A DNA stretch of 64,000 bases from Hippasteria phrygiana (GCA_037893225.1 JAZGUH010000552.1:1204157-1268156), one strand, 5' to 3'. Positions 27,352 through 40,730 are shown, numbered from the stretch's first letter. Translations and numbers: made by a program. The notes: a model not told the origin generated them from the sequence alone.

Positions 27352-29671
27352 TTTTGAATGAGTAAAGCAAGTCCATACCCCAGGGAATTTGACATGCATG
27401 GAGCAATAAATAGACGGTAACATGTACACAGATGTTGGCCGGAAAGAAAATAAACATTGCGAGGTTTGAATTTTCTCCACAAGTTTTAAATCTAAGAAGC
27501 CGCCGATAATTGCAACATGTAGCGCCAGATCTAAGCTATCTATACATGTCAAAATTACTGAATTTGGTTGATATTTCATGCAATTATGAATGAGTAAAGC
27601 AAGTCCATACCCCAGGGAATTTGACATGTATGGAGCAATAAATAGACGGTAATATGTACACAGATGTTGGCCGGAAAGAAAATAAACATTGCGAGGTTTG
27701 AATTTTCTCCACAAGTTTGAACTCTAAGAAGCCGCCGATGATTGCAACATGTAGCGCCAGATCTAAGCTATCCATACATGTCAAAATTGCTGCATTTGGT
27801 TGATATTTCATGCAATTATGAATGAGTAAAGCAAGTCCATACCCCAGGGAATTTGACAGGCATGGCTCAATAAATAAAAGGTAATCTGCACACGGATGGT
27901 GGCCGGGAAGAAAATAAACATTGCGAGGTTTGAATTTTCTCCACAAGTGTTAACTCTAAGAAGCCGCCGATAATTGCAACATGTAGCGCCATATCTAAGC
28001 TATCCATACATGTCAAAATTACTGTATTTGGTTGATATTTCATGCAATTATGAATGAGTAAAGCAAGTCCATACCCCAGGGAATTTGACAGGCATGGAGC
28101 AATAAATAAAAGGTAATATGCACGCAGATGGTGGCCGGAAAGAAAATAAACATTGCGAGGTTTGAATTTTCTCCACAAGTGTTAACTCTAAGAAGCCGCC
28201 GATAATTGCAACATGTAGCGCCATATCTAAGCTATCCATACATGTCAAAATTACTGAATTTGGTTGATATTTCATGCAATTATGAATGAGTAAAGCAAGT
28301 CCATACCCCAGGGAATTTGACATGCATGGAGCAATAAATAGACGGTAACATGTACACAGATGTTGGCCGGAAAGAAAATAAACATTGCGAGGTTTGAATT
28401 TTCTCCACAAGTTTTAAATCTAAGAAGCCGCCGATAATTGCAACATGTAGCGCCAGATCTAAGCTATCCATACATGTCAAAATTACTGTATTTGGTTGAT
28501 ATTTCATGCAATTATGAATGAGTAAAGCAAGTCCATACCCCAGGGAATTTGACATGCATGGAGCAATAAATAGACGGTAACATGTACACAGATGTTGGCC
28601 GGAAAGAAAATAAACATTGCGAGGTTTGAATTTTCTCCACAAGTTTTAAATCTAAGAAGCCGCCGATAATTGCAACATGTAGCGCCAGATCTAAGCTATC
28701 CATACATGTCAAAATGACTGTATTTGGTTGATATTTCATGCAATTATGAATGAGTAAAGCAAGTCCATACCCCAGGGAATTTGACATGCATGGAGCAATA
28801 AATAGACGGTAACATGTACACAGATGTTGGCCGGAAAGAAAATAAACATTGCGAGGTTTGAATTTTCTCCACAAGTTTTAAATCTAAGAAGCCGCCGATA
28901 ATTGCAACATGTAGCGCCAGATCTAAGCTATCCATACATGTCAAAATTACTGTATTTGGTTGATATTTCATGCAATTATGAATGAGTAAAGCAAGTCCAT
29001 ACCCCAGGGAATTTGACAGGCATGGAGCAATAAATAAAAGGTAATATGCACGCAGATGGTGGCCGGAAAGAAAATAAACATTGCGAGGTTTGAATTTTCT
29101 CCACAAGTGTTAACTCTAAGAAGCCGCCGATAATTGCAACATGTAGCGCCAGATCTAAGCTATCCATACATGTCAAAATTACTGAATTTGGTTGATATTT
29201 CATGCAATTATGAATGAGTAAAGCAAGTCCATACCCCAGGGAATTTGACATGCATGGAGCAATAAATAGACGGTAACATGTACACAGATGTTGGCCGGAA
29301 AGAAAATAAACATTGCGAGGTTTGAATTTTCTCCACAAGTTTTAAATCTAAGAAGCCGCCGATAATTGCAACATGTAGCGCCAGATCTAAGCTATCCATA
29401 CATGTCAAAATGACTGTATTTGGTTGATATTTCATGCAATTATGAATGAGTAAAGCAAGTCCATACCCCAGGGAATTTGACAGGCATGGAGCAATAAATA
29501 AAAGGTAATCTGCACACGGATGGTGGCCGGGAAGAAAATAAACATTGCGAGGTTTGAATTTTCTCCACAAGTGTTAACTCTAAGAAGCCGCCGATAATTG
29601 CAACATGTAGCGCCATATCTAAGCTATCCATACATGTCAAAATTACTGAATTTGGTTGATATTTCATGCAA
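27352..29671 (+). repeat. Right-domain HOR: 10-monomer unit, B-C-L-A-D-D-D-J-D-A
   Basis: The length is exactly 2,320 bp. It begins the domain in which each unit ends with an A monomer followed by CAATTTTGAATG (the TTATGA site changed to TTTTGA). This unit lacks H' and I and has three D monomers in succession (28,280-28,975). It carries the private two-base change ATGGCTCAAT at 27,866-27,867. Confidence 0.8.
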
Positions 29672-32223
29672 TTTTGAATGAGTAAAGCAAGTCCATACCC
29701 CAGGGAATTTGACATGCATGGAGCAATAAATAGACGGTAACATGTACACAGATGTTGGCCGGAAAGAAAATAAACATTGCGAGGTTTGAATTTTCTCCAC
29801 AAGTTTTAAATCTAAGAAGCCGCCGATAATTGCAACATGTAGCGCCAGATCTAAGCTATCTATACATGTCAAAATTACTGAATTTGGTTGATATTTCATG
29901 CAATTATGAATGAGTAAAGCAAGTCCATACCCCAGGGAATTTGACATGTATGGAGCAATAAATAGACGGTAATATGTACACAGATGTTGGCCGGAAAGAA
30001 AATAAACATTGCGAGGTTTGAATTTTCTCCACAAGTTTGAACTCTAAGAAGCCGCCGATGATTGCAACATGTAGCGCCAGATCTAAGCTATCCATACATG
30101 TCAAAATTGCTGCATTTGGTTGATATTTCATGCAATTATGAATGAGTAAAGCAAGTCCATACCCCAGGGAATTTGACAGGCATGGAGCAATAAATAAAAG
30201 GTAATATGCACGCAGATGGTGGCCGGAAAGAAAATAAACATTGCGAGGTTTGAATTTTCTCCACAAGTGTTAACTCTAAGAAGCCGCCGATAATTGCAAC
30301 ATGTAGCGCCATATCTAAGCTATCCATACATGTCAAAATTACTGAATTTGGTTGATATTTCATGCAATTATGAATGAGTAAAGCAAGTCCATACCCCAGG
30401 GAATTTGACATGCATGGAGCAATAAATAGACGGTAACATGTACACAGATGTTGGCCGGAAAGAAAATAAACATTGCGAGGTTTGAATTTTCTCCACAAGT
30501 TTTAAATCTAAGAAGCCGCCGATAATTGCAACATGTAGCGCCAGATCTAAGCTATCCATACATGTCAAAATGACTGTATTTGGTTGATATTTCATGCAAT
30601 TATGAATGAGTAAAGCAAGTCCATACCCCAGGGAATTTGAGAGGCATGGAGCAATAAATAAAAGGTAATCTGCACACGGATGGTGGCCGGGAAGAAAATA
30701 AACATTGCGAGGTTTGAATTTTCTCCACAAGTGTTAAGTCTAAGAAGCCGCCGATAATTGCAACATATAGCGCCATATCTAAGCTATCCATACATGTCAA
30801 AATTACTGAATTTGGTTGATATTTCATGCAATTATGAATGAGTAAAGCAAGTCCATACCCCAGGGAATTTAACATGCATGGAGCAATAAATAGACGGTAA
30901 CATGTACACAGATGTTGGCCGGAAAGAAAATAAACATTGCGAGGTTTGAATTTTCTCCACAAGTTTTAAATCTAAGAAGCCGACGATAATTGCAACATGT
31001 AGCGCCAGATCTAAGCTATCCATACATGTCAAAATTACTGAATTTGGTTGATATTTCATGCAATTATGAATGAGTAAAGCAAGTCCATACCCCAGGGAAT
31101 TTGACATGCATGGAGCAATAAATAGACGGTAACATGTACACAGATGTTGGCCGGAAAGAAAATAAACATTGCGAGGTTTGAATTTTCTCCACAAGTTTTA
31201 AATCTAAGAAGCCGCCGATAATTGCAACATGTAGCGCCAGATCTAAGCTATCCATACATGTCAAAATTACTGTATTTGGTTGATATTTCATGCAATTATG
31301 AATGAGTAAAGCAAGTCCATACCCCAGGGAATTTGACAGGCATGGAGCAATAAATAAAAGGTAATATGCACGCAGATGGTGGCCGGAAAGAAAATAAACA
31401 TTGCGAGGTTTGAATTTTCTCCACAAGTGTTAACTCTAAGAAGCCGCCGATAATTGCAACATGTAGCGCCAGATCTAAGCTATCCATACATGTCAAAATT
31501 ACTGTATTTGGTTGATATTTCATGCAATTATGAATGAGTAAAGCAAGTCCATACCCCAGGGAATTTGACAGGCATGGAGCAATAAATAAAAGGTAATATG
31601 CACGCAGATGGTGGCCGGAAAGAAAATAAACATTGCGAGGTTTGAATTTTCTCCACAAGTGTTAACTCTAAGAAGCCGCCGATAATTGCAACATGTAGCG
31701 CCAGATCTAAGCTATCCATACATGTCAAAATTACTGAATTTGGTTGATATTTCATGCAATTATGAATGAGTAAAGCAAGTCCATACCCCAGGGAATTTGA
31801 CATGCATGGAGCAATAAATAGACGGTAACATGTACACAGATGTTGGCCGGAAAGAAAATAAACATTGCGAGGTTTGAATTTTCTCCACAAGTTTTAAATC
31901 TAAGAAGCCGCCGATAATTGCAACATGTAGCGCCAGATCTAAGCTATCCATACATGTCAAAATGACTGTATTTGGTTGATATTTCATGCAATTATGAATG
32001 AGTAAAGCAAGTCCATACCCCAGGGAATTTGACAGGCATGGAGCAATAAATAAAAGGTAATCTGCACACGGATGGTGGCCGGGAAGAAAATAAACATTGC
32101 GAGGTTTGAATTTTCTCCACAAGTGTTAACTCTAAGAAGCCGCCGATAATTGCAACATGTAGCGCCATATCTAAGCTATCCATACATGTCAAAATTACTG
32201 AATTTGGTTGATATTTCATGCAA
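29672..32223 (+). repeat. Right-domain HOR: 11-monomer unit, B-C-A-D-H'-I-D-K-J-D-A
   Basis: The length is exactly 2,552 bp (11x232). The K-J pair is a doubling of the single J in the 10-mer form. The D-H' junction carries TTTGAGAGGC (about 30,638), a mark seen only from here rightwards in the forward array. Confidence 0.82.
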
Positions 32224-34543
32224 TTTTGAATGAGTAAAGCAAGTCCATACCCCAGGGAATTTGACATGCATGGAGCAATAAATAGACGGTAACATGTACA
32301 CAGATGTTGGCCGGAAAGAAAATAAACATTGCGAGGTTTGAATTTTCTCCACAAGTTTTAAATCTAAGAAGCCGCCGATAATTGCAACATGTAGCGCCAG
32401 ATCTAAGCTATCTATACATGTCAAAATTACTGAATTTGGTTGATATTTCATGCAATTATGAATGAGTAAAGCAAGTCCATACCCCAGGGAATTTGACATG
32501 TATGGAGCAATAAATAGACGGTAATATGTACACAGATGTTGGCCGGAAAGAAAATAAACATTGCGAGGTTTGAATTTTCTCCACAAGTTTGAACTCTAAG
32601 AAGCCGCCGATGATTGCAACATGTAGCGCCAGATCTAAGCTATCCATACATGTCAAAATTGCTGCATTTGGTTGATATTTCATGCAATTATGAATGAGTA
32701 AAGCAAGTCCATACCCCAGGGAATTTGACAGGCATGGAGCAATAAATAAAAGGTAATATGCACGCAGATGGTGGCCGGAAAGAAAATAAACATTGCGAGG
32801 TTTGAATTTTCTCCACAAGTGTTAACTCTAAGAAGCCGCCGATAATTGCAACATGTAGCGCCATATCTAAGCTATCCATACATGTCAAAATTACTGAATT
32901 TGGTTGATATTTCATGCAATTATGAATGAGTAAAGCAAGTCCATACCCCAGGGAATTTGACATGCATGGAGCAATAAATAGACGGTAACATGTACACAGA
33001 TGTTGGCCGGAAAGAAAATAAACATTGCGAGGTTTGAATTTTCTCCACAAGTTTTAAATCTAAGAAGCCGCCGATAATTGCAACATGTAGCGCCAGATCT
33101 AAGCTATCCATACATGTCAAAATGACTGTATTTGGTTGATATTTCATGCAATTATGAATGAGTAAAGCAAGTCCATACCCCAGGGAATTTGAGAGGCATG
33201 GAGCAATAAATAAAAGGTAATCTGCACACGGATGGTGGCCGGGAAGAAAATAAACATTGCGAGGTTTGAATTTTCTCCACAAGTGTTAAGTCTAAGAAGC
33301 CGCCGATAATTGCAACATATAGCGCCATATCTAAGCTATCCATACATGTCAAAATTACTGAATTTGGTTGATATTTCATGCAATTATGAATGAGTAAAGC
33401 AAGTCCATACCCCAGGGAATTTAACATGCATGGAGCAATAAATAGACGGTAACATGTACACAGATGTTGGCCGGAAAGAAAATAAACATTGCGAGGTTTG
33501 AATTTTCTCCACAAGTTTTAAATCTAAGAAGCCGACGATAATTGCAACATGTAGCGCCAGATCTAAGCTATCCATACATGTCAAAATTACTGAATTTGGT
33601 TGATATTTCATGCAATTATGAATGAGTAAAGCAAGTCCATACCCCAGGGAATTTGACATGCATGGAGCAATAAATAGACGGTAACATGTACACAGATGTT
33701 GGCCGGAAAGAAAATAAACATTGCGAGGTTTGAATTTTCTCCACAAGTTTTAAATCTAAGAAGCCGCCGATAATTGCAACATGTAGCGCCAGATCTAAGC
33801 TATCCATACATGTCAAAATTACTGTATTTGGTTGATATTTCATGCAATTATGAATGAGTAAAGCAAGTCCATACCCCAGGGAATTTGACAGGCATGGAGC
33901 AATAAATAAAAGGTAATATGCACGCAGATGGTGGCCGGAAAGAAAATAAACATTGCGAGGTTTGAATTTTCTCCACAAGTGTTAACTCTAAGAAGCCGCC
34001 GATAATTGCAACATGTAGCGCCAGATCTAAGCTATCCATACATGTCAAAATTACTGAATTTGGTTGATATTTCATGCAATTATGAATGAGTAAAGCAAGT
34101 CCATACCCCAGGGAATTTGACATGCATGGAGCAATAAATAGACGGTAACATGTACACAGATGTTGGCCGGAAAGAAAATAAACATTGCGAGGTTTGAATT
34201 TTCTCCACAAGTTTTAAATCTAAGAAGCCGCCGATAATTGCAACATGTAGCGCCAGATCTAAGCTATCCATACATGTCAAAATGACTGTATTTGGTTGAT
34301 ATTTCATGCAATTATGAATGAGTAAAGCAAGTCCATACCCCAGGGAATTTGACAGGCATGGAGCAATAAATAAAAGGTAATCTGCACACGGATGGTGGCC
34401 GGGAAGAAAATAAACATTGCGAGGTTTGAATTTTCTCCACAAGTGTTAACTCTAAGAAGCCGCCGATAATTGCAACATGTAGCGCCATATCTAAGCTATC
34501 CATACATGTCAAAATTACTGAATTTGGTTGATATTTCATGCAA
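32224..34543 (+). repeat. Right-domain HOR: 10-monomer unit, B-C-A-D-H'-I-D-J-D-A
   Basis: The length is exactly 2,320 bp. This is the basic unit of the right-hand domain. It carries the TTTGAGAGGC mark near 33,190 and the GACGATAAT mark of I near 33,534. Confidence 0.82.
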
Positions 34544-35935
34544 TTTTGAATGAGTAAAGCAAGTCCATACCCCAGGGAATTTGACATGCATGGAGCAATA
34601 AATAGACGGTAACATGTACACAGATGTTGGCCGGAAAGAAAATAAACATTGCGAGGTTTGAATTTTCTCCACAAGTTTTAAATCTAAGAAGCCGCCGATA
34701 ATTGCAACATGTAGCGCCAGATCTAAGCTATCTATACATGTCAAAATTACTGAATTTGGTTGATATTTCATGCAATTATGAATGAGTAAAGCAAGTCCAT
34801 ACCCCAGGGAATTTGACATGTATGGAGCAATAAATAGACGGTAATATGTACACAGATGTTGGCCGGAAAGAAAATAAACATTGCGAGGTTTGAATTTTCT
34901 CCACAAGTTTGAACTCTAAGAAGCCGCCGATGATTGCAACATGTAGCGCCAGATCTAAGCTATCCATACATGTCAAAATTGCTGCATTTGGTTGATATTT
35001 CATGCAATTATGAATGAGTAAAGCAAGTCCATACCCCAGGGAATTTGACAGGCATGGAGCAATAAATAAAAGGTAATATGCACGCAGATGGTGGCCGGAA
35101 AGAAAATAAACATTGCGAGGTTTGAATTTTCTCCACAAGTGTTAACTCTAAGAAGCCGCCGATAATTGCAACATGTAGCGCCATATCTAAGCTATCCATA
35201 CATGTCAAAATTACTGTATTTGGTTGATATTTCATGCAATTATGAATGAGTAAAGCAAGTCCATACCCCAGGGAATTTGACATGCATGGAGCAATAAATA
35301 AAAGGTAATCTGCACACGGATGGTGGCCGGGAAGAAAATAAACATTGCGAGGTTTGAATTTTCTCCACAAGTGTTAACTCTAAGAAGCCGCCGATAATTG
35401 CAACATGTAGCGCCATATCTAAGCTATCCTTACATGTCAAAATTACTGTATTTGGTTGATATTTCATGCAATTATGAATGAGTAAAGCAAGTCCATACCC
35501 CAGGGAATTTGACAGGCATGGAGCAATAAATAAAAGGTAATATGCACGCAGATGGTGGCCGGAAAGAAAATAAACATTGCGAGGTTTGAATTTTCTCCAC
35601 AAGTTTTAAATCTAAGAAGCCGCCGATAATTGCAACATGTAGCGCCAGATCTAAGCTATCCATACATGTCAAAATGACTGTATTTGGTTGATATTTCATG
35701 CAATTATGAATGAGTAAAGCAAGTCCATACCCCAGGGAATTTGACAGGCATGGAGCAATAAATAAAAGGTAATCTGCACACGGATGGTGGCCGGGAAGAA
35801 AATAAACATTGCGAGGTTTGAATTTTCTCCACAAGTGTTAACTCTAAGAAGCCGCCGATAATTGCAACATGTAGCGCCATATCTAAGCTATCCATACATG
35901 TCAAAATTACTGAATTTGGTTGATATTTCATGCAA
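34544..35935 (+). repeat. Right-domain HOR: shortened 6-monomer unit, B-C-L-L-D-A
   Basis: The length is exactly 1,392 bp (6x232). Monomers A-D-H'-I-D-J of the basic unit are missing and two L monomers are present, consistent with deletion by unequal exchange. The second L has the private TCCTTACATG change at 35,430, one of the best markers for the mirrored arm. Confidence 0.82.
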
Positions 35936-38487
35936 TTTTGAATGAGTAAAGCAAGTCCATACCCCAGGGAATTTGACATGCATGGAGCAATAAATAGACG
36001 GTAACATGTACACAGATGTTGGCCGGAAAGAAAATAAACATTGCGAGGTTTGAATTTTCTCCACAAGTTTTAAATCTAAGAAGCCGCCGATAATTGCAAC
36101 ATGTAGCGCCAGATCTAAGCTATCTATACATGTCAAAATTACTGAATTTGGTTGATATTTCATGCAATTATGAATGAGTAAAGCAAGTCCATACCCCAGG
36201 GAATTTGACATGTATGGAGCAATAAATAGACGGTAATATGTACACAGATGTTGGCCGGAAAGAAAATAAACATTGCGAGGTTTGAATTTTCTCCACAAGT
36301 TTGAACTCTAAGAAGCCGCCGATGATTGCAACATGTAGCGCCAGATCTAAGCTATCCATACATGTCAAAATTGCTGCATTTGGTTGATATTTCATGCAAT
36401 TATGAATGAGTAAAGCAAGTCCATACCCCAGGGAATTTGACAGGCATGGAGCAATAAATAAAAGGTAATATGCACGCAGATGGTGGCCGGAAAGAAAATA
36501 AACATTGCGAGGTTTGAATTTTCTCCACAAGTGTTAACTCTAAGAAGCCGCCGATAATTGCAACATGTAGCGCCATATCTAAGCTATCCATACATGTCAA
36601 AATTACTGAATTTGGTTGATATTTCATGCAATTATGAATGAGTAAAGCAAGTCCATACCCCAGGGAATTTGACATGCATGGAGCAATAAATAGACGGTAA
36701 CATGTACACAGATGTTGGCCGGAAAGAAAATAAACATTGCGAGGTTTGAATTTTCTCCACAAGTTTTAAATCTAAGAAGCCGCCGATAATTGCAACATGT
36801 AGCGCCAGATCTAAGCTATCCATACATGTCAAAATGACTGTATTTGGTTGATATTTCATGCAATTATGAATGAGTAAAGCAAGTCCATACCCCAGGGAAT
36901 TTGAGAGGCATGGAGCAATAAATAAAAGGTAATCTGCACACGGATGGTGGCCGGGAAGAAAATAAACATTGCGAGGTTTGAATTTTCTCCACAAGTGTTA
37001 AGTCTAAGAAGCCGCCGATAATTGCAACATATAGCGCCATATCTAAGCTATCCATACATGTCAAAATTACTGAATTTGGTTGATATTTCATGCAATTATG
37101 AATGAGTAAAGCAAGTCCATACCCCAGGGAATTTAACATGCATGGAGCAATAAATAGACGGTAACATGTACACAGATGTTGGCCGGAAAGAAAATAAACA
37201 TTGCGAGGTTTGAATTTTCTCCACAAGTTTTAAATCTAAGAAGCCGACGATAATTGCAACATGTAGCGCCAGATCTAAGCTATCCATACATGTCAAAATT
37301 ACTGAATTTGGTTGATATTTCATGCAATTATGAATGAGTAAAGCAAGTCCATACCCCAGGGAATTTGACATGCATGGAGCAATAAATAGACGGTAACATG
37401 TACACAGATGTTGGCCGGAAAGAAAATAAACATTGCGAGGTTTGAATTTTCTCCACAAGTTTTAAATCTAAGAAGCCGCCGATAATTGCAACATGTAGCG
37501 CCAGATCTAAGCTATCCATACATGTCAAAATTACTGTATTTGGTTGATATTTCATGCAATTATGAATGAGTAAAGCAAGTCCATACCCCAGGGAATTTGA
37601 CAGGCATGGAGCAATAAATAAAAGGTAATATGCACGCAGATGGTGGCCGGAAAGAAAATAAACATTGCGAGGTTTGAATTTTCTCCACAAGTGTTAACTC
37701 TAAGAAGCCGCCGATAATTGCAACATGTAGCGCCAGATCTAAGCTATCCATACATGTCAAAATTACTGTATTTGGTTGATATTTCATGCAATTATGAATG
37801 AGTAAAGCAAGTCCATACCCCAGGGAATTTGACAGGCATGGAGCAATAAATAAAAGGTAATATGCACGCAGATGGTGGCCGGAAAGAAAATAAACATTGC
37901 GAGGTTTGAATTTTCTCCACAAGTGTTAACTCTAAGAAGCCGCCGATAATTGCAACATGTAGCGCCAGATCTAAGCTATCCATACATGTCAAAATTACTG
38001 AATTTGGTTGATATTTCATGCAATTATGAATGAGTAAAGCAAGTCCATACCCCAGGGAATTTGACATGCATGGAGCAATAAATAGACGGTAACATGTACA
38101 CAGATGTTGGCCGGAAAGAAAATAAACATTGCGAGGTTTGAATTTTCTCCACAAGTTTTAAATCTAAGAAGCCGCCGATAATTGCAACATGTAGCGCCAG
38201 ATCTAAGCTATCCATACATGTCAAAATGACTGTATTTGGTTGATATTTCATGCAATTATGAATGAGTAAAGCAAGTCCATACCCCAGGGAATTTGACAGG
38301 CATGGAGCAATAAATAAAAGGTAATCTGCACACGGATGGTGGCCGGGAAGAAAATAAACATTGCGAGGTTTGAATTTTCTCCACAAGTGTTAACTCTAAG
38401 AAGCCGCCGATAATTGCAACATGTAGCGCCATATCTAAGCTATCCATACATGTCAAAATTACTGAATTTGGTTGATATTTCATGCAA
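35936..38487 (+). repeat. Right-domain HOR: 11-monomer unit, B-C-A-D-H'-I-D-K-J-D-A
   Basis: The length is exactly 2,552 bp. The type order repeats 29,672-32,223 at an offset of 6,264 bp (27x232), K-J doubling included. I noticed no length difference between these two units. Confidence 0.82.
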
Positions 38488-40607
38488 TTTTGAATGAGTA
38501 AAGCAAGTCCATACCCCAGGGAATTTGACATGCATGGAGCAATAAATAGACGGTAACATGTACACAGATGTTGGCCGGAAAGAAAATAAACATTGCGAGG
38601 TTTGAATTTTCTCCACAAGTTTTAAATCTAAGAAGCCGCCGATAATTGCAACATGTAGCGCCAGATCTAAGCTATCTATACATGTCAAAATTACTGAATT
38701 TGGTTGATATTTCATGCAATTATGAATGAGTAAAGCAAGTCCATACCCCAGGGAATTTGACATGTATGGAGCAATAAATAGACGGTAATATGTACACAGA
38801 TGTTGGCCGGAAAGAAAATAAACATTGCGAGGTTTGAATTTTCTCCACAAGTTTGAACTCTAAGAAGCCGCCGATGATTGCAACATGTAGCGCCAGATCT
38901 AAGCTATCCATACATGTCAAAATTGCTGCATTTGGTTGATATTTCATGCAATTATGAATGAGTAAAGCAAGTCCATACCCCAGGGAATTTGACAGGCATG
39001 GAGCAATAAATAAAAGGTAATATGCACGCAGATGGTGGCCGGAAAGAAAATAAACATTGCGAGGTTTGAATTTTCTCCACAAGTGTTAACTCTAAGAAGC
39101 CGCCGATAATTGCAACATGTAGCGCCATATCTAAGCTATCCATACATGTCAAAATTACTGAATTTGGTTGATATTTCATGCAATTATGAATGAGTAAAGC
39201 AAGTCCATACCCCAGGGAATTTGACATGCATGGAGCAATAAATAGACGGTAACATGTACACAGATGTTGGCCGGAAAGAAAATAAACATTGCGAGGTTTG
39301 AATTTTCTCCACAAGTTTTAAATCTAAGAAGCCGCCGATAATTGCAACATGTAGCGCCAGATCTAAGCTATCCATACATGTCAAAATGACTGTATTTGGT
39401 TGATATTTCATGCAATTATGAATGAGTAAAGCAAGTCCATACCCCAGGGAATTTGAGAGGCATGGAGCAATAAATAAAAGGTAATCTGCACACGGATGGT
39501 GGCCGGGAAGAAAATAAACATTGCGAGGTTTGAATTTTCTCCACAAGTGTTAAGTCTAAGAAGCGCGATAATTGCAAACATATAGCGCCATATCTAAGCT
39601 ATCCATACATGTCAAAATTACTGAATTTGGTTGATATTTCATGCAATTATGAATGAGTAAAGCAAGTCCATACCCCAGGGAATTTAACATGCATGGAGGC
39701 AATAAATAGACGGTAACATGTACACAGATGTTGGCCGGAAGAAAATAAACATTGCGAGGTTTGAATTTTCTCCACAAGTTTTAAATCTAAGAAGCCGACG
39801 ATAATTGCAACATGTAGCGCCAGATCTAAGCTATCCATACATGTCAAAATTACTGAATTTGGTTGATATTTCATGCAATTATGAATGAGTAAAGCAAAGT
39901 CCATACCCCAGGGAATTTGACATGCATGGAGCAATAAATAGACGGTAACATGTACACAGATGTTGGCCGAAAGAAAAATAAACATTGCGAGGTTTGAATT
40001 TTCTCCACAAGTTTTAAATCTAAGAAGCCGCCGATAATTGCAACATGTAGCGCCAGATCTAAGCTATCCATACATGTCAAAAATTACTGTATTTGGTTGA
40101 TATTTCATGCAATTATGAATGAGTAAAGCAAGTCCATACCCCAGGGAATTTGACAGGCATGGAGCAATAAATAAAAGGTAATATGCACGCAGATGGTGGC
40201 CGGAAAGAAAATAAACATTGCGAGGTTGAATTTTCTCCACAAGTGTTAACTCTAAGAAGCCGCCGATAATTGCAACATGTAGCGCCAGATCTAAGCTATC
40301 CATACATGTCAAAATTACTGAATTTGGTTGATATTTCATGCAATTATGAATGAGTAAAGCAAGTCCATACCCCAGGGAATTTGACATGCATGGAGCAATA
40401 AATAGACGGTAACATGTACACAGATGTTGGCCGGAAGAAAATAAACATTGCGAGGTTTGAATTTCTCCACAAGTTTTAAATCTAAGAAGCCGCCGATAAT
40501 TGCAACATGTAGCGCCAGATCTAAGCTATCCATACATGTCAAAATGACTGTATTTGGTTGATATTTCATGCAATTATGAATGAGTAAAGCAAGTCCATAC
40601 CCCAGGG
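38488..40607 (+). repeat. Right-domain HOR, cut off at the palindrome centre: B-C-A-D-H'-I-D-J-D
   Basis: This follows the basic 10-mer order but stops within the ninth to tenth monomer, where orientation reverses. Up to 39,555 it is as regular as the preceding units. From 39,556 it contains many single-base length changes. Confidence 0.8.
39556..40607 (+). other. Indel-rich stretch immediately left of the turn
   Basis: After nearly 39.5 kb with almost no length changes, the last 1.05 kb before the centre has roughly ten of them. Examples are AGAAGCGCGATA (39,560; two bases short), GCAAACATATAG, CATGGAGGCAAT, GGCCGGAAGAAAAT, GCAAAGTCC, GTCAAAAATTAC and GAGGTTGAATT. They fall in short homopolymers or doublets and look like uncorrected long-read errors. 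The same kind of errors continues across the centre into the right arm. Confidence 0.85.
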
Positions 40608-40730
40608 TCCCTGGGGTATGGACTTGCTTTACTCATTCATAATTGCATGAAATATCAACCAAATACAGTCATTTTGACATGTATGGATAGCTTAGATCTG
40701 GCGCTACATGTTGCAATTATCGGCGGCTTC
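40486..40730. other. Palindrome centre: 245-bp exact inverted repeat with no spacer
   Basis: Around the single central base at 40,608 the sequence reads CCATACCCCAGGG-T-CCCTGGGGTATGG and the two sides match as reverse complements for 122 bases each. The first mismatch is at 40,731 (CTTCATAGA in place of CTTCTTAGA). The turn falls inside a monomer, at monomer position 13, not at a monomer or HOR boundary. The central T is what the complement strand would give opposite the next expected A. The join is therefore a blunt turn-round, with no loop, adapter remnant or foreign DNA visible. Confidence 0.95.

Larger units (their letters stand above)
1..40607 (+). repeat. 232-bp satellite tandem array, forward orientation (about 175 monomers)
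   Basis: The segment is a gap-free head-to-tail array. The landmark CATACCCCAGGG occurs at 1 and again at 233, and the 232-bp step then holds almost without exception. Departures from 232 bp before 39,556 are very few: a 5-bp loss near 1,393 and single-base gains near 22,547 and 25,564. Monomers differ mainly by substitutions at a limited set of recurring sites, so they fall into about a dozen types that are re-used in ordered blocks. No unique DNA interrupts the array. This organisation is typical of eukaryotic centromeric or heterochromatic satellites; the family itself is not recognised. The array is already in progress at base 1, so its left edge lies outside the window. Confidence 0.99.
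17285..40607 (+). repeat. Left arm of a giant palindrome
   Basis: Every monomer from about 17.3 kb to 40,607 has a reverse-complement partner in the same mirrored place to the right of 40,608. Rare variants prove that this is positional and not just shared family sequence. A TCCTTACATG change at 35,430 pairs with 45,805. A two-base ATGGCTCAAT change at 27,866-27,867 pairs with 53,370-53,371. TTGAAATGC at 20,895 pairs with 60,387. CACGCCGATGG at 18,380 pairs with 62,902. Coordinate sums rise from 81,216 at the centre to about 81,282, which is the net gain from insertions in the right arm. The outer limit is set only by the end of the window. Confidence 0.93.

Noticed and set aside
27304..27714. 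136-codon frames next to units ending CAATTTTGAATG
   Set aside because: The change of TTATGA to TTTTGA only removes a stop codon in that strand, so the same shadow frame runs 48 bases further.
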